DNA of 64,000 nucleotides from Sandaracinaceae bacterium (GTDB taxonomy: Bacteria; Myxococcota_A; Polyangia; Polyangiales; Sandaracinaceae), in assembly GCA_040218145.1 (NCBI GenBank), contig JAVJQK010000033.1:186001-250000 (forward strand). Direction: 5' to 3'. The translations under genes and the position numbers were made by a program. The notes below the pieces were generated by a model. That model did not search any database, was not told where the DNA came from, and worked only from the letters and a program-made list of their open reading frames with translations. Positions 7,568 through 16,198 of this stretch are shown here, in pieces. Within the stretch, counting starts at the first letter, position 1; each line of letters starts with the position of its first letter.

Positions 7568-9223
7568 GTGCGCGCCGCCCTCGCCCTCCTCTGCCTCTCG
7601 TCGCCGCTCTTGCTGACGCCCCTCGTCGCCTCCGCGCAGGAGGAAGACGAGGCGCAACGGCCCTGGTATCAGCAGGGCGCGGAGCCGGATGCGGCCCCCC
7701 GCGACGAGGGAGACGGCGACGCCGACGAGGACACTGCCCCCGCGCCCCGGGAGCCGGGCGTGCCGCCGCAGGCCACCATCTACGAGCCCCCCGCGGGCGC
7801 CGACCCGCAGACGCCGGGCGGAGGCGGAGACGCCCCCGCGCAGCGCCTCGAGGAGGGCCGGGCGCCCGAGGGCGGCGAGGCGGACGAGGCAGAAGAAGAG
7901 GAGGCGGACGAGGACCCCGACGCCCACCGCGGCGACTTCTACTTCGGCTCCTACGGTCGCATCATCGCCGCGTCCGACCTGGACGGCCGCCTCGGGCGGC
8001 AGTCGCGCCTGACCGCGTGGGCCCCGCGCGTGGACGAAGACGACACCTACGCCGAGATCGAGCTGCGGCGCGAGGATCACTTCGCGGGCATGGACACCCA
8101 GATCGTCGCCACCGTCGCCTTCGGTGGGCCGCTCTTCCACTTCGACGGGGAGTTCGACGAGGTCATCGCCATCCGCAACTTGTTCGCCGAGGTGCGGCAC
8201 CTGCTCACCCCGGGGCTCGCGGTGTGGGCCGGCTCGCGCATGTGGCGCGGCGACGACGTCTACCTCTACAACTTCTGGCCGCTCGACAACCTCAACATGG
8301 TCGGCGGCGGCCTCCGCTACGCGCTCGACGACATCGGCGAGCTGTCCGTCGCGGTCGGCCTCTCGCAGCCCAACGACCCCTTCCAGCGCCAAGAGGTGCT
8401 GGTCCCCGCGCGCTCGGGCTTCACCCCCGAGACGGTGCTCTTCCTCGACCGCCCTCGCCTCGTGACCGCGGGCAAGCTCACCTGGTGGCCCTTCGGTCGC
8501 TTCGCGGGCGACGGCATGAAGGCCATCCTCTACGGCGAGGGCCACTACCTCCCGTCGGGTCGGCGCGAAGACGAGGAGGGCTTCATCGAGCAGCTCCCCG
8601 ACGACGCGGGCTGGGTCGTCGGGGCGCAGCTCGGCGGCTACCTGACCTCGAGCCGCACCTTCGCCAACCTCTTCGTGCGCTACGCGCGCGGCCTCGGCGC
8701 CTACGACCCGCTCGGCGTCCCGTTCCAGGAGGGCTCGGTCATCCAGACCGGCCGCGCCGAGGAGTTTCGCGTCGCGCTCAGCGCCAACTGGGAGCACGAC
8801 TTCCTCGGGCTGCAGGTGGGCGCGTACTACCGCTGGTTCCGCGACGCCGATCCCAACATCTTCGACCGCGCCGCGCTCAGCGAAGGATCCATCAACGCGC
8901 GGCCGATGATCTGGTTCGGTCGCTTCGTCGGCGTGGCCGTCGACCTCAGCTACTCGGGCATCGCGCGGAGCGCGATCAACGAGGCGACCGGCGGCCCGGA
9001 GGGCGGCAACGTCTTCAAGCTCGGCGTCGTGCCCTTCGTCTCGCCCTTCGGCCGCGGCACCTACACGCGACCGCACCTGCGCGTGATCTACTCGCTGACC
9101 GTGCGCGACGACGACGCGCGCGCGCTCTACCCCGCCCTCGACCCCCGCTCCGCCAACAACGTCGAGCACTTCCTCGGCATCGGCGTCGAGTGGTGGTTTG
9201 CCTCCAGCAGCTACGGGAGCTGA
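7568..9223 (+). CDS. Maltoporin (LamB)-like carbohydrate porin
   Basis: 551 residues starting at GTG 7568. Signal peptide MRAALALLCLSSPLLLTPLVASAQ, then an unusually long, acidic Pro/Gly/Glu-rich segment (about 25-118), then an outer-membrane barrel rich in aromatic and alternating residues. LamB-like landmarks include FYFGSYGRIIAASD at the barrel start, MWRGDDVYLYNFWPLDN, and the terminal strand ending GIGVEWWFASSSYGS. LamB porins pass maltodextrins through the outer membrane. The gene three bases downstream encodes an alpha-amylase lipoprotein, which supports a role in uptake of starch or glycogen fragments. The acidic N-terminal segment is not part of classic LamB and could be a periplasmic linker. 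Confidence 0.78.
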   Translation: MRAALALLCLSSPLLLTPLVASAQEEDEAQRPWYQQGAEPDAAPRDEGDGDADEDTAPAPREPGVPPQATIYEPPAGADPQTPGGGGDAPAQRLEEGRAPEGGEADEAEEEEADEDPDAHRGDFYFGSYGRIIAASDLDGRLGRQSRLTAWAPRVDEDDTYAEIELRREDHFAGMDTQIVATVAFGGPLFHFDGEFDEVIAIRNLFAEVRHLLTPGLAVWAGSRMWRGDDVYLYNFWPLDNLNMVGGGLRYALDDIGELSVAVGLSQPNDPFQRQEVLVPARSGFTPETVLFLDRPRLVTAGKLTWWPFGRFAGDGMKAILYGEGHYLPSGRREDEEGFIEQLPDDAGWVVGAQLGGYLTSSRTFANLFVRYARGLGAYDPLGVPFQEGSVIQTGRAEEFRVALSANWEHDFLGLQVGAYYRWFRDADPNIFDRAALSEGSINARPMIWFGRFVGVAVDLSYSGIARSAINEATGGPEGGNVFKLGVVPFVSPFGRGTYTRPHLRVIYSLTVRDDDARALYPALDPRSANNVEHFLGIGVEWWFASSSYGS

Positions 9224-9226
9224 GCC

Positions 9227-11023
9227 ATGACCCGTCGATTCGCGATCCTGCTACTGGCCACCCTCTCGCTCTCCTGCGCGCACGACGCGCTGGGCGACCA
9301 GGCCCACGTCGAGGTCCAGACCCACGTCGACGACTGGCGCGACCAGATCATCTATCAGCTGCTCGTCGACCGCTTCGCGAACGGCGACGCGCACAACGAC
9401 TGGCGCGTCGACCCCACCGCGCTCGCCCGCTACCAGGGCGGCGACTGGCAGGGCGTCATCGACCAGCTCGACTACCTCGAGGCGCTCGGCGTCACCGCGC
9501 TCTGGATCAGCCCGGTCGTGCTCAACGTCGACACCGACGCGGGCATCGACGGCTACCACGGGTACTGGGCGGTCGACTTCACGCGGGTCAACCCGCACTT
9601 CGGAGACCTCGCCACGCTGCGGCGCCTCGTCGACGAGTGCCACGCGCGCGGGATGCTGATCATCCTCGACATCGTCACCAACCACCTGGGCCAGGTCTTC
9701 TACTACGACGTGAACCAGAACGGGCAGCCCGACGAGTCGACCCAGGGCTCCGGATCGATCGCGCCCGGCGGCAGCCCGACCCAGGGCACGAGCCCGGTCG
9801 CCCGGATCAACGAGTTCGACCCGGACTTCGACATCCGCGGCATCCAGTCGTTCACCTCGCTCGGCCCGGCCGGCCCCGCGCCGGTGCGCTTCTTCGACAT
9901 GCCCGAGATCTTCCGGGTCCCGCCGCAGCCCGCCATCTTCCAGGACCCGAACGCCTACAACCGCCGTGGCCGCACGCTGAACTTCGACATCGAGGAGCAG
10001 CTCCTGCTCGGCGACTTCCCGGGTGGCCTCAAGGACGTCAACACCCGCAACGCCGAGGTGCGCGAGGCGATGGTGCAGGTCTACGTCGACTGGGTCCTCC
10101 AGACCGATCTCGACGGCTTCCGCATCGACACCATCAAGCACGTCGAATACGAGTTCTGGGAGTTCTTCGCCCCCGAGGTGCGCCGCCGCGTCGCCGCCGC
10201 CGGCAAGACGAACTTCTTCATGTTCGGCGAGGCGTTCGACGGCCGCGACGACCTGATCGGGAGCTTCACCCAGCCCGGCCGGCTCGACTCGGTCTTCTAC
10301 TTCTCGCAGAAGTTCCGCGTCTTCGACGACGTCTTCCGCAACGGTGGGCCGACGAGCAACATCCAGCGCCTGCTCGAAGAGCGCGCCGTGAACTACGGCC
10401 AGACCCCGCAGGAGGGCGGCATCGGCGTCTCCCCCGACGAGGTGCTCGTCAACTTCCTCGACAACCACGACGTCCCGCGCTTCCTCTTCGAGAACGACGG
10501 CGAGGAGGGCGTACGAGAGCTGCACGCGGCCTTGACCTACCTCTTCACCGAGGACGGCATCCCGTGCCTCTACTACGGGACGGAGCAGCGCTTCAACGGC
10601 GGGAACGACCCCTCCAACCGCGAGCCGCTCTGGCGCAGCGGATACGCCACCGACGGCGAGACCTTCCAGCACATCGCGCGCCTCAGCCGCATCCGTCGCC
10701 ACTACCGCGCGCTGACGCACGGGAGCTTCGAGCTGGTCTGGGTCAGTGATCGCAGCGGTGACGAGAGCGACGCGGGCGTCCTGGCGTTCGAGCGCCGCAC
10801 CCCCGAGGGCGAGTACGCGCTGGTGGTGATCAACGCCCGGAGCGACAAGGCGTCGCGCACGAGCTTCGAGGGCGCGGTCATGGAGGTCACGGCGCGGGGC
10901 ACGCTGCGCGACGTGCTGGGGGACGCGAGCTTCGGGGTCGGCGCCGATGGGCTGCTCGACGTGGAGCTCGGACCGAACGAGGCCGTCATCCTCGTCCCGG
11001 AGGCGGAGCACCAGGCGTTCTGA
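9227..11023 (+). CDS. Alpha-amylase family (GH13) lipoprotein
   Basis: 598 residues with a lipoprotein signal (LLLATLSLSC, acylated Cys at about 17). The GH13 barrel is complete: the first conserved region DIVTNH, the nucleophile D301 in GFRIDTIKH, the acid/base E335 in FGEAFDG, and the transition-state Asp D415 in FLDNHD. A C-terminal all-beta domain follows from about residue 510. The product would cleave alpha-1,4-glucans at the outer membrane surface or in the periplasm. The start is three bases after the porin stop, so the two are almost certainly co-transcribed. No cognate ABC transporter or regulator is next to them. Confidence 0.93.
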   Translation: MTRRFAILLLATLSLSCAHDALGDQAHVEVQTHVDDWRDQIIYQLLVDRFANGDAHNDWRVDPTALARYQGGDWQGVIDQLDYLEALGVTALWISPVVLNVDTDAGIDGYHGYWAVDFTRVNPHFGDLATLRRLVDECHARGMLIILDIVTNHLGQVFYYDVNQNGQPDESTQGSGSIAPGGSPTQGTSPVARINEFDPDFDIRGIQSFTSLGPAGPAPVRFFDMPEIFRVPPQPAIFQDPNAYNRRGRTLNFDIEEQLLLGDFPGGLKDVNTRNAEVREAMVQVYVDWVLQTDLDGFRIDTIKHVEYEFWEFFAPEVRRRVAAAGKTNFFMFGEAFDGRDDLIGSFTQPGRLDSVFYFSQKFRVFDDVFRNGGPTSNIQRLLEERAVNYGQTPQEGGIGVSPDEVLVNFLDNHDVPRFLFENDGEEGVRELHAALTYLFTEDGIPCLYYGTEQRFNGGNDPSNREPLWRSGYATDGETFQHIARLSRIRRHYRALTHGSFELVWVSDRSGDESDAGVLAFERRTPEGEYALVVINARSDKASRTSFEGAVMEVTARGTLRDVLGDASFGVGADGLLDVELGPNEAVILVPEAEHQAF

Positions 11024-11047
11024 GGTCCGAGGCGATACCCTCGGCGC

Positions 11048-12244
11048 ATGGAGGCGCTCTTCGTCCTCTGCTTCTTCGGAGGCTTCGCGGTCCTCTTCGG
11101 CGGCCTGCTCGCGGCGGCCATCTACTTCTCCGTCCACGCCGCGCGCCGCAGCGGCCGCCGCTGGGCGGAGGCGGCGCAGCGGCTCGGGCTGACGCTCGTC
11201 GGACAGCCTCGCCGCGGCCTGTTCACCGGATCGGGGCCGAGCATCCGTCAGACGATGGAGGGCGAGCGCGCCGGGCTGCGGGTGCAGGTGGGGATGCGCA
11301 TCGTCTCTTCGGGCAGCGGCAAGAACCGCCAGACGCATTACTACTCCTACGCCAAGGCCTTCTTCCCGATGTCACTCGAGGTCGGCCTGGCCGTCACCCC
11401 GACGAGCTTCCTCTCGCGCGCGTGGACCGCGCTGGTCGGGGCGAGCGATCTCCAGCTCGGCGACGCGCGCATCGACGAGCCCTACCGCATCGCCGCCGCG
11501 GATGAGGCCGCCGCGCGCGCGCTCCTGACGGTCCCCTACCTCGCCGAGGCGCTGATCCACGGGGCGCACGGCAGCTTCGAGCCCTACGTGTCCGACACCG
11601 AGCTGCGCTTCGAGATGAGCGGGCAGTGCCTGGACGCGGGACCTCTCGGGGGCGCGCTGGACCAGGCGGTGGATCTCGCGCGGCGGGTACTCGCGGCGCG
11701 CGCGGAGATCGGCCCGACGGGCACCGAGGATCTGGTGGACCGCGCGTGGCGCCCCATCGCCGAGGCGCGCGGCCTCTCCATCGATCTGCCGCAGACGCGC
11801 ATGAGCGGCCGCGTCGAGGGCGTGCATGTGGAGGTCGACGCGCAGCTCCGCGGGCAGCGGCGGGTCACCGTCTTCACCGCGCGCTTCGACCGCTCGCTCG
11901 GGGTCGGCCTGAAGCTCACGCGCCAGAGCTCGCTTCACGCGGTGGGCAAGCTCTTCGGCATGGTCGACGTCGAGACGGGGGACCCCGCGTTCGACGACCG
12001 GTTCGTGGTGAAGGGGCAGCCCGCGGACGCGGTGAGGGCGCTGCTGACCCCGGCCGTGCGCGAGCAGCTTGTGCTGCTCCAGCAGCAGGCGGAGCTGCTC
12101 GAGGTGGAGGACGATCGGCTGAGCGCGGTGATCGGGTGGCTGATCCGCGACCCGGCCTGGATCGACTCCGGGCTGGTGACGGTCGCGCGCGCCGGGGCGG
12201 CTTTGGCCGGCGTAGCGGGCGGCGCGGGGCCGTATCGTCGGTGA
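11048..12244 (+). CDS. Membrane-anchored protein with an internal domain duplication
   Basis: 398 residues, not recognised as a named family. One N-terminal transmembrane helix (VLCFFGGFAVLFGGLLAAAIYFSV) is followed by two related segments. Segment one (about 45-175) has SLEVGLAVTPTSFL, QLGDARIDEPYRI and AAARALLT; segment two (about 235-355) has SLGVGLKLTRQSSL, ETGDPAFDDRFVV and DAVRALLT, at matching spacing. So the soluble part looks like a tandem repeat of an approximately 130-residue alpha/beta domain. The C-terminus is Gly/Ala-rich. It stands alone on the plus strand after the amylase gene. Confidence 0.7.
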   Translation: MEALFVLCFFGGFAVLFGGLLAAAIYFSVHAARRSGRRWAEAAQRLGLTLVGQPRRGLFTGSGPSIRQTMEGERAGLRVQVGMRIVSSGSGKNRQTHYYSYAKAFFPMSLEVGLAVTPTSFLSRAWTALVGASDLQLGDARIDEPYRIAAADEAAARALLTVPYLAEALIHGAHGSFEPYVSDTELRFEMSGQCLDAGPLGGALDQAVDLARRVLAARAEIGPTGTEDLVDRAWRPIAEARGLSIDLPQTRMSGRVEGVHVEVDAQLRGQRRVTVFTARFDRSLGVGLKLTRQSSLHAVGKLFGMVDVETGDPAFDDRFVVKGQPADAVRALLTPAVREQLVLLQQQAELLEVEDDRLSAVIGWLIRDPAWIDSGLVTVARAGAALAGVAGGAGPYRR

Positions 12245-12245
12245 G

Positions 12246-12275
12246 GGGCCGTCGGTGAGAGGGCCGTCGGTGAGA
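12246..12275 (+). repeat. Two perfect 15-bp tandem repeats
   Basis: The unit GGGCCGTCGGTGAGA occurs twice in direct succession right after the stop of the preceding gene, and a partial copy (TCGTCGGTGAG) overlaps that gene's last codons. The second copy reaches to within three bases of the GTG of the next gene. Slippage could change the spacing between the two genes. Confidence 0.85.
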
Positions 12276-12277
12276 GG

Positions 12278-13141
12278 GTGACGCGCAGGGTGAAGCTGAC
12301 CCTCGCGATCGTCGTCGGCCTGATCGCGCTGGTCGCGGCGCTGGCGTACGCGCTCCGGCTGCGCCGCGTGCGCAGCGAGGCGGCGCCCTTCGAGCGACCG
12401 TCCCACGCGCCTCTGAACGCGCTCCTCGGCGAGCACGTGCGGGCGGGCGGCGTCGACTACGACGAGCTGGCCCGCGACGGGCGGCTGGACCGCTACGTGG
12501 CCACGCTCGCGACCTGGGGACCGGAGTCGGCGCCGGGCGATTTCCCGACCGAGGCGTCGCGGCTCGCCTACTCCATCAACGCCTACAACGCGCTCGTGCT
12601 CTTCGCGGTGAAGCGGGCCTGGCCGATCGGCTCCGTCCACGACGTGCGCGGCCTGCTCGAGCCGAAGGCGGGGTTCGGCTTCTTCTGGGCGCAGCTCTTC
12701 CGGCTCGACGGGCGCTGGTTCAACCTCTACGACCTCGAGCACGACGTCCTCCGAGGAGGCTTCGAGGACGCGCGGATCCACGCCGCGATCGTCTGCGCCT
12801 CGGGGTCCTGCCCCACCCTCTCGGCCGAGGCCTATCTGCCCGACACGCTCGACGCGCAGCTCGACGTGGCGATGCGTGACTTCACGTCGAACCCGCGGCA
12901 CGTGCGCGTGGACGACGCGACCGAGCGCATCACGCTGAGCGCCATCTACGACTGGTTCGAGGAGGACTTCGAGGCGGAGGCGAGGCGGCGGGGCGTAGGC
13001 GACAGCGTCCTCGACGCGATCGCCCACTTCGCCGACGAGCGCACTCGCGACTCGCTGCGCCGCGCCCGCGCGGCGGGATACACGGTCGTCTACCGGGACT
13101 ACGACTGGTCGGTGAACCTGCCCCACGACGACGGGGCTTGA
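12278..13141 (+). CDS. DUF547 domain protein
   Basis: 287 residues beginning at GTG 12278. An N-terminal signal anchor (LTLAIVVGLIALVAALAYAL) is followed by a DUF547 domain with its usual signatures: SINAYNALVLFAV, the DLEHDVLRGGF segment, HAAIVCASGSCP with two Cys, and the closing YRDYDWSVN. DUF547 proteins are widespread and lack an assigned activity; the conserved His/Cys pattern suggests a transglutaminase/papain-like fold. The product should sit in the periplasm on the inner membrane. Confidence 0.82.
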   Translation: MTRRVKLTLAIVVGLIALVAALAYALRLRRVRSEAAPFERPSHAPLNALLGEHVRAGGVDYDELARDGRLDRYVATLATWGPESAPGDFPTEASRLAYSINAYNALVLFAVKRAWPIGSVHDVRGLLEPKAGFGFFWAQLFRLDGRWFNLYDLEHDVLRGGFEDARIHAAIVCASGSCPTLSAEAYLPDTLDAQLDVAMRDFTSNPRHVRVDDATERITLSAIYDWFEEDFEAEARRRGVGDSVLDAIAHFADERTRDSLRRARAAGYTVVYRDYDWSVNLPHDDGA

Positions 13142-13175
13142 CGGCGCGAGGCGCGGGGCCCACAGACCGAATCCC

Positions 13176-14054
13176 ATGAACGCCAAGCGACTCATTCTCG
13201 CCCTCTCCCTCCTCGCGCCCGCCTGCGGCGGCGCCGACACGACGAGCGGCACGACGCCCGAAGGCCACACCTCCGCGGAGGAGGCGCACGAGCCCGTCTC
13301 GGTCGAGACCGGATCGATCGACGCGGCGCTCGCCGGCGCGCACCGCTCGGAGGAGAACCGCGCGCGGGACGCCTTCCGGCATCCGCGCGAGACCCTCGCG
13401 TTCTTCGGCCTCGAGCCCGGCATGACCGTGGTCGAGATGTCGCCCGGCGGCGGCTGGTACACCGAGGTGCTCGCCCCCGTGCTGCGCGACCACGGCCGCC
13501 TCGTCGCGGCCATCCCGGACCCGGCCGAGAGCGAGTACGGGCAGCGGTTCATGACCTTCATGCAGTCGCGGCCCGAGGTCTACGACCAGATCGACACCGT
13601 GATCTTCGACCTGCCCGAGCGCGCGGAGCTCGGCCCGGAGGGCTCGGCCGACATGGTGCTGACCTTCCGCTCGACCCACGGCTGGATCAACGGCGGCACG
13701 GCCCCCCAGGTCTACGAGGCGATGTTCCGCGTGCTGCGCCCCGGCGGCGTGCTCGGCGTGGTCCAGCACCGCGCGGACGAGGGCGCCGACGCGGCCGAGA
13801 CGGCGCCCGACGGTTACGTGCCGGAGGCGGCGGTGATCGAGCTGGCGCAGAACGCGGGCTTCGTGCTCGAGGAGCGCTCGGAGATCAACGCGAACGCGGC
13901 CGACGATCACGACCACCCGCGCGGCGTCTGGACGCTCCCCCCGAGCCTCCGCCTCGGCGACGAGGACCGCGCGCAGTGGGAGGCGATCGGCGAGAGCGAC
14001 CGCATGACCCTGCGCTTCCGCAAGCCCGCCGAAGAGGCCGCCGCGGCCGAGTGA
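13176..14054 (+). CDS. Predicted methyltransferase-fold lipoprotein
   Basis: 292 residues. Type II signal peptide LALSLLAPAC (Cys about 17), a Thr/Glu-rich linker, then a class I methyltransferase-like domain: GMTVVEMSPGGGWYTEVLAPVL as motif I, and FRVLRPGGVLGVVQHR as the post-motif strand. It resembles the COG4798 group of predicted methyltransferases that carry signal sequences. Motif I is SPGGGWYTE where many enzymes have DxGxGxG. An exported location is odd for an enzyme that would need S-adenosylmethionine, so the fold may serve another function. Confidence 0.75.
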   Translation: MNAKRLILALSLLAPACGGADTTSGTTPEGHTSAEEAHEPVSVETGSIDAALAGAHRSEENRARDAFRHPRETLAFFGLEPGMTVVEMSPGGGWYTEVLAPVLRDHGRLVAAIPDPAESEYGQRFMTFMQSRPEVYDQIDTVIFDLPERAELGPEGSADMVLTFRSTHGWINGGTAPQVYEAMFRVLRPGGVLGVVQHRADEGADAAETAPDGYVPEAAVIELAQNAGFVLEERSEINANAADDHDHPRGVWTLPPSLRLGDEDRAQWEAIGESDRMTLRFRKPAEEAAAAE

Positions 14055-14158
14055 GCCCGTCCGGGTCCGTGGGGCGCGGAAGGCGACCGGAACCGCGGGC
14101 GCCGGCCGCTGTCCCAAGGCGAGCGCGGCCCGTGGGGTCGCACCGCCGAGGAGACCCG

Positions 14159-14596
14159 ATGAGACGAATGGCCCTGTCCGTGTTGCTGGTCCTCGGGACC
14201 GCCCTCCCCGCCTCGGCGGACATCGTCGTCGATCGGCCGCGCGTCCGGCCCCTCCCGGCCGCGACCCTCGCCGCCGTCGTGGCGAGCGGCTCGGCCCCCG
14301 CCGCGGACGTCGAGCGGGTGGAAGCCGAGACGCGGCGCGCCCTTCGACGGCGCCTGCGCGCGGTCCGGACCTGCCTCGCGCAGACCGTGCCGCCCCGGGA
14401 CCCGATGCGGCGAGGGGCCCGCTGGATCGAGGGGCGCCTGACCTTCGATCGCTCCGCGCGCCCCGTGGTCGACCAGGTGCGGAGCGGGGGCGTGCACGAG
14501 AGCGCCCGGCGCTGCGTCCTCGAGGCCGCGCGCGGCCTGCAGCTCCGGCAGGCGCCGCGGGGCACGGTGCACGTCGTGGTTCGCTACCGCCTCTGA
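14159..14596 (+). CDS. Small exported protein with AgmX/TonB-C-like domain
   Basis: 145 residues from the ATG at 14159; the signal peptide MALSVLLVLGTALPASA follows. The mature part has a helix (ETRRALRRRLRAVRTCL), then IEGRLTFDRSARPVVDQVRSGGV and a second Cys in RRCVLEAARGLQLRQ, then the strand GTVHVVVRYRL. This order (R-x-C, a strand with x-G-x-V, C-V, terminal V-x-V-x-Y-x-L) matches the C-terminal domain seen in AgmX/PglI-type myxobacterial proteins and is TonB-C-like. The two Cys probably pair. Function is unknown. Confidence 0.6.
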   Translation: MRRMALSVLLVLGTALPASADIVVDRPRVRPLPAATLAAVVASGSAPAADVERVEAETRRALRRRLRAVRTCLAQTVPPRDPMRRGARWIEGRLTFDRSARPVVDQVRSGGVHESARRCVLEAARGLQLRQAPRGTVHVVVRYRL

Positions 14597-14632
14597 TTGC
14601 GCCCACACCTCGCGCGCGCGAGGCTTCGCGGC

Positions 14633-16192
14633 GTGGGTGCGGCGAGTGAGAGCGCGTTCCTCCAGGAGCGGGTGGCGCGCTTCGGGCTCTGGATCGGGGC
14701 GATCAGCCTGGCCGGGCTGGTCGTGCGCATGGCGGCGCACATCGCGCTGGGGAACGCGTTCTCGTCGTTCCTCTCGCTGGCCTGGGGCGCGCACCTGGCG
14801 GCGTGTGTCTTCGTGCTCAGCCTCCACCTCGCGCTCCGTGGCGCGCCCCGCCCCCGCCCGGTCGTGGAGTGGCTCGAGGTGGGCGGCCTGTGGGGCGCCG
14901 CGCTCTGCTACCAGGTCGTCGGGCTCTATCTGATCCCGGAGGCGCGCGCGGACTACACCGTCCTGTTGGCGATGAACGTGATGTTCGTCGGGCGCGCCGC
15001 CTTCGTGCCCTCATCGCCGAGGCGCACCGCGTGGGTCACCGCCTGCATCGGCGCCCCGATGGTGGCCCTCAGCTACGCGAGCCTCGCGCTGCGCGGGCCG
15101 GATCCGTACACGCCCCCCGAGGCGCAGTGGACGCGCACCCTCAACGCGAGCATCTGGTGGATCTTCATCACCCTGCTCTGCGTGGTGATCACGCGCACCA
15201 TCTACGGGCTGCGCGCGCAGGTGAAGGAGGCGCGGCGACTCGGTCAGTACCAGCTCGAGGCGCTCCTGGCGGCGGGGGGCATGGGCGAGATCTATCGCGC
15301 GCGGCACGCGCTCTTGCGGCGACCGACCGCGGTGAAGCTCATCCGGCCCGACCAGGTCGGCGAGCGCACCGTCGCGCGCTTCGAGCGCGAGGCCAAGCGG
15401 ACCGCGGCCCTGACCCACCCCAACACGGTCACGGTCTACGACTATGGCCGCACCGACGACGGGGTCTTCTACTACGCGATGGAGCTGCTCGACGGAGCCG
15501 ACCTCCAGACGGTGATCGACGAGACCGGGCCGATGCCCGCCGGCCGCGCGTGCCGCATCCTGGCGCAGGTGGCGGGCGCGCTCGACGAGGCGCACCGCGC
15601 GGGGCTCATCCACCGCGACATCAAGCCGGGCAACGTCATCCTGGTCGAGCGAGGCGGCGAGGCGGACGTGGCCAAGGTGGTCGACTTCGGGCTCGTCAAG
15701 GCGATCGACGAGCAAGTCCTGACGGTCACCGAGCAAGACAAGATCGTCGGCACGCCCCTCTACGTCTCGCCCGAGGCGGTGGCGGCGCCGGAGACCCTGG
15801 ACGGCCGGGCCGACCTCTACGCGCTGGGCGCGCTCGGGTATTTCCTGCTCACCGGCAAGCCTCCTTTCGGCGGCAAGAGCGCGATCGAGGTCTACACCAA
15901 GCACCTCGAGGACAGCCCCACGCCTCCCTCCGAGCACGCCGCGGAGCCCTTCGACCCCGCGCTCGACCGGCTCCTGCTCGCCTGCCTCGCCAAGGATCCG
16001 GACGATCGGCCGCAGACCGCGCGCGAGGTGGAGGTCCGGCTCGCCGACCTGCTCGAGCGCCTGCCGGCCTGGGACGCGCACGACGCGGCGCGCTGGTGGA
16101 GCGAGCACGGGCCGCGCCTCCGCGCGAGACGAGACGCGCAGCAGCGGAGCGCGCCAGGCTCGCTCACCCTCGCGCCCCACGCGCCGTCGTGA
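14633..16192 (+). CDS. Membrane Ser/Thr protein kinase, N-terminal six-TM sensor
   Basis: 519 residues from GTG 14633; an in-frame TTG at 14597, directly after the previous stop, is possible. About six transmembrane helices occupy residues 15-190, and the kinase domain is C-terminal (about 205-490). It has the Gly loop AAGGMGEIYRA, catalytic K235 in TAVKLI, HRDIKPGN with D329, DFGLVKA, and the activation-segment end GTPLYVSPEA. All catalytic residues are kept, so it should be an active Hanks-type kinase. Most bacterial receptor kinases have the kinase first and a single helix, so the order here is reversed. No partner phosphatase is adjacent. It converges on argA. Confidence 0.9.
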   Translation: MGAASESAFLQERVARFGLWIGAISLAGLVVRMAAHIALGNAFSSFLSLAWGAHLAACVFVLSLHLALRGAPRPRPVVEWLEVGGLWGAALCYQVVGLYLIPEARADYTVLLAMNVMFVGRAAFVPSSPRRTAWVTACIGAPMVALSYASLALRGPDPYTPPEAQWTRTLNASIWWIFITLLCVVITRTIYGLRAQVKEARRLGQYQLEALLAAGGMGEIYRARHALLRRPTAVKLIRPDQVGERTVARFEREAKRTAALTHPNTVTVYDYGRTDDGVFYYAMELLDGADLQTVIDETGPMPAGRACRILAQVAGALDEAHRAGLIHRDIKPGNVILVERGGEADVAKVVDFGLVKAIDEQVLTVTEQDKIVGTPLYVSPEAVAAPETLDGRADLYALGALGYFLLTGKPPFGGKSAIEVYTKHLEDSPTPPSEHAAEPFDPALDRLLLACLAKDPDDRPQTAREVEVRLADLLERLPAWDAHDAARWWSEHGPRLRARRDAQQRSAPGSLTLAPHAPS

Positions 16193-16198
16193 CGCGCT

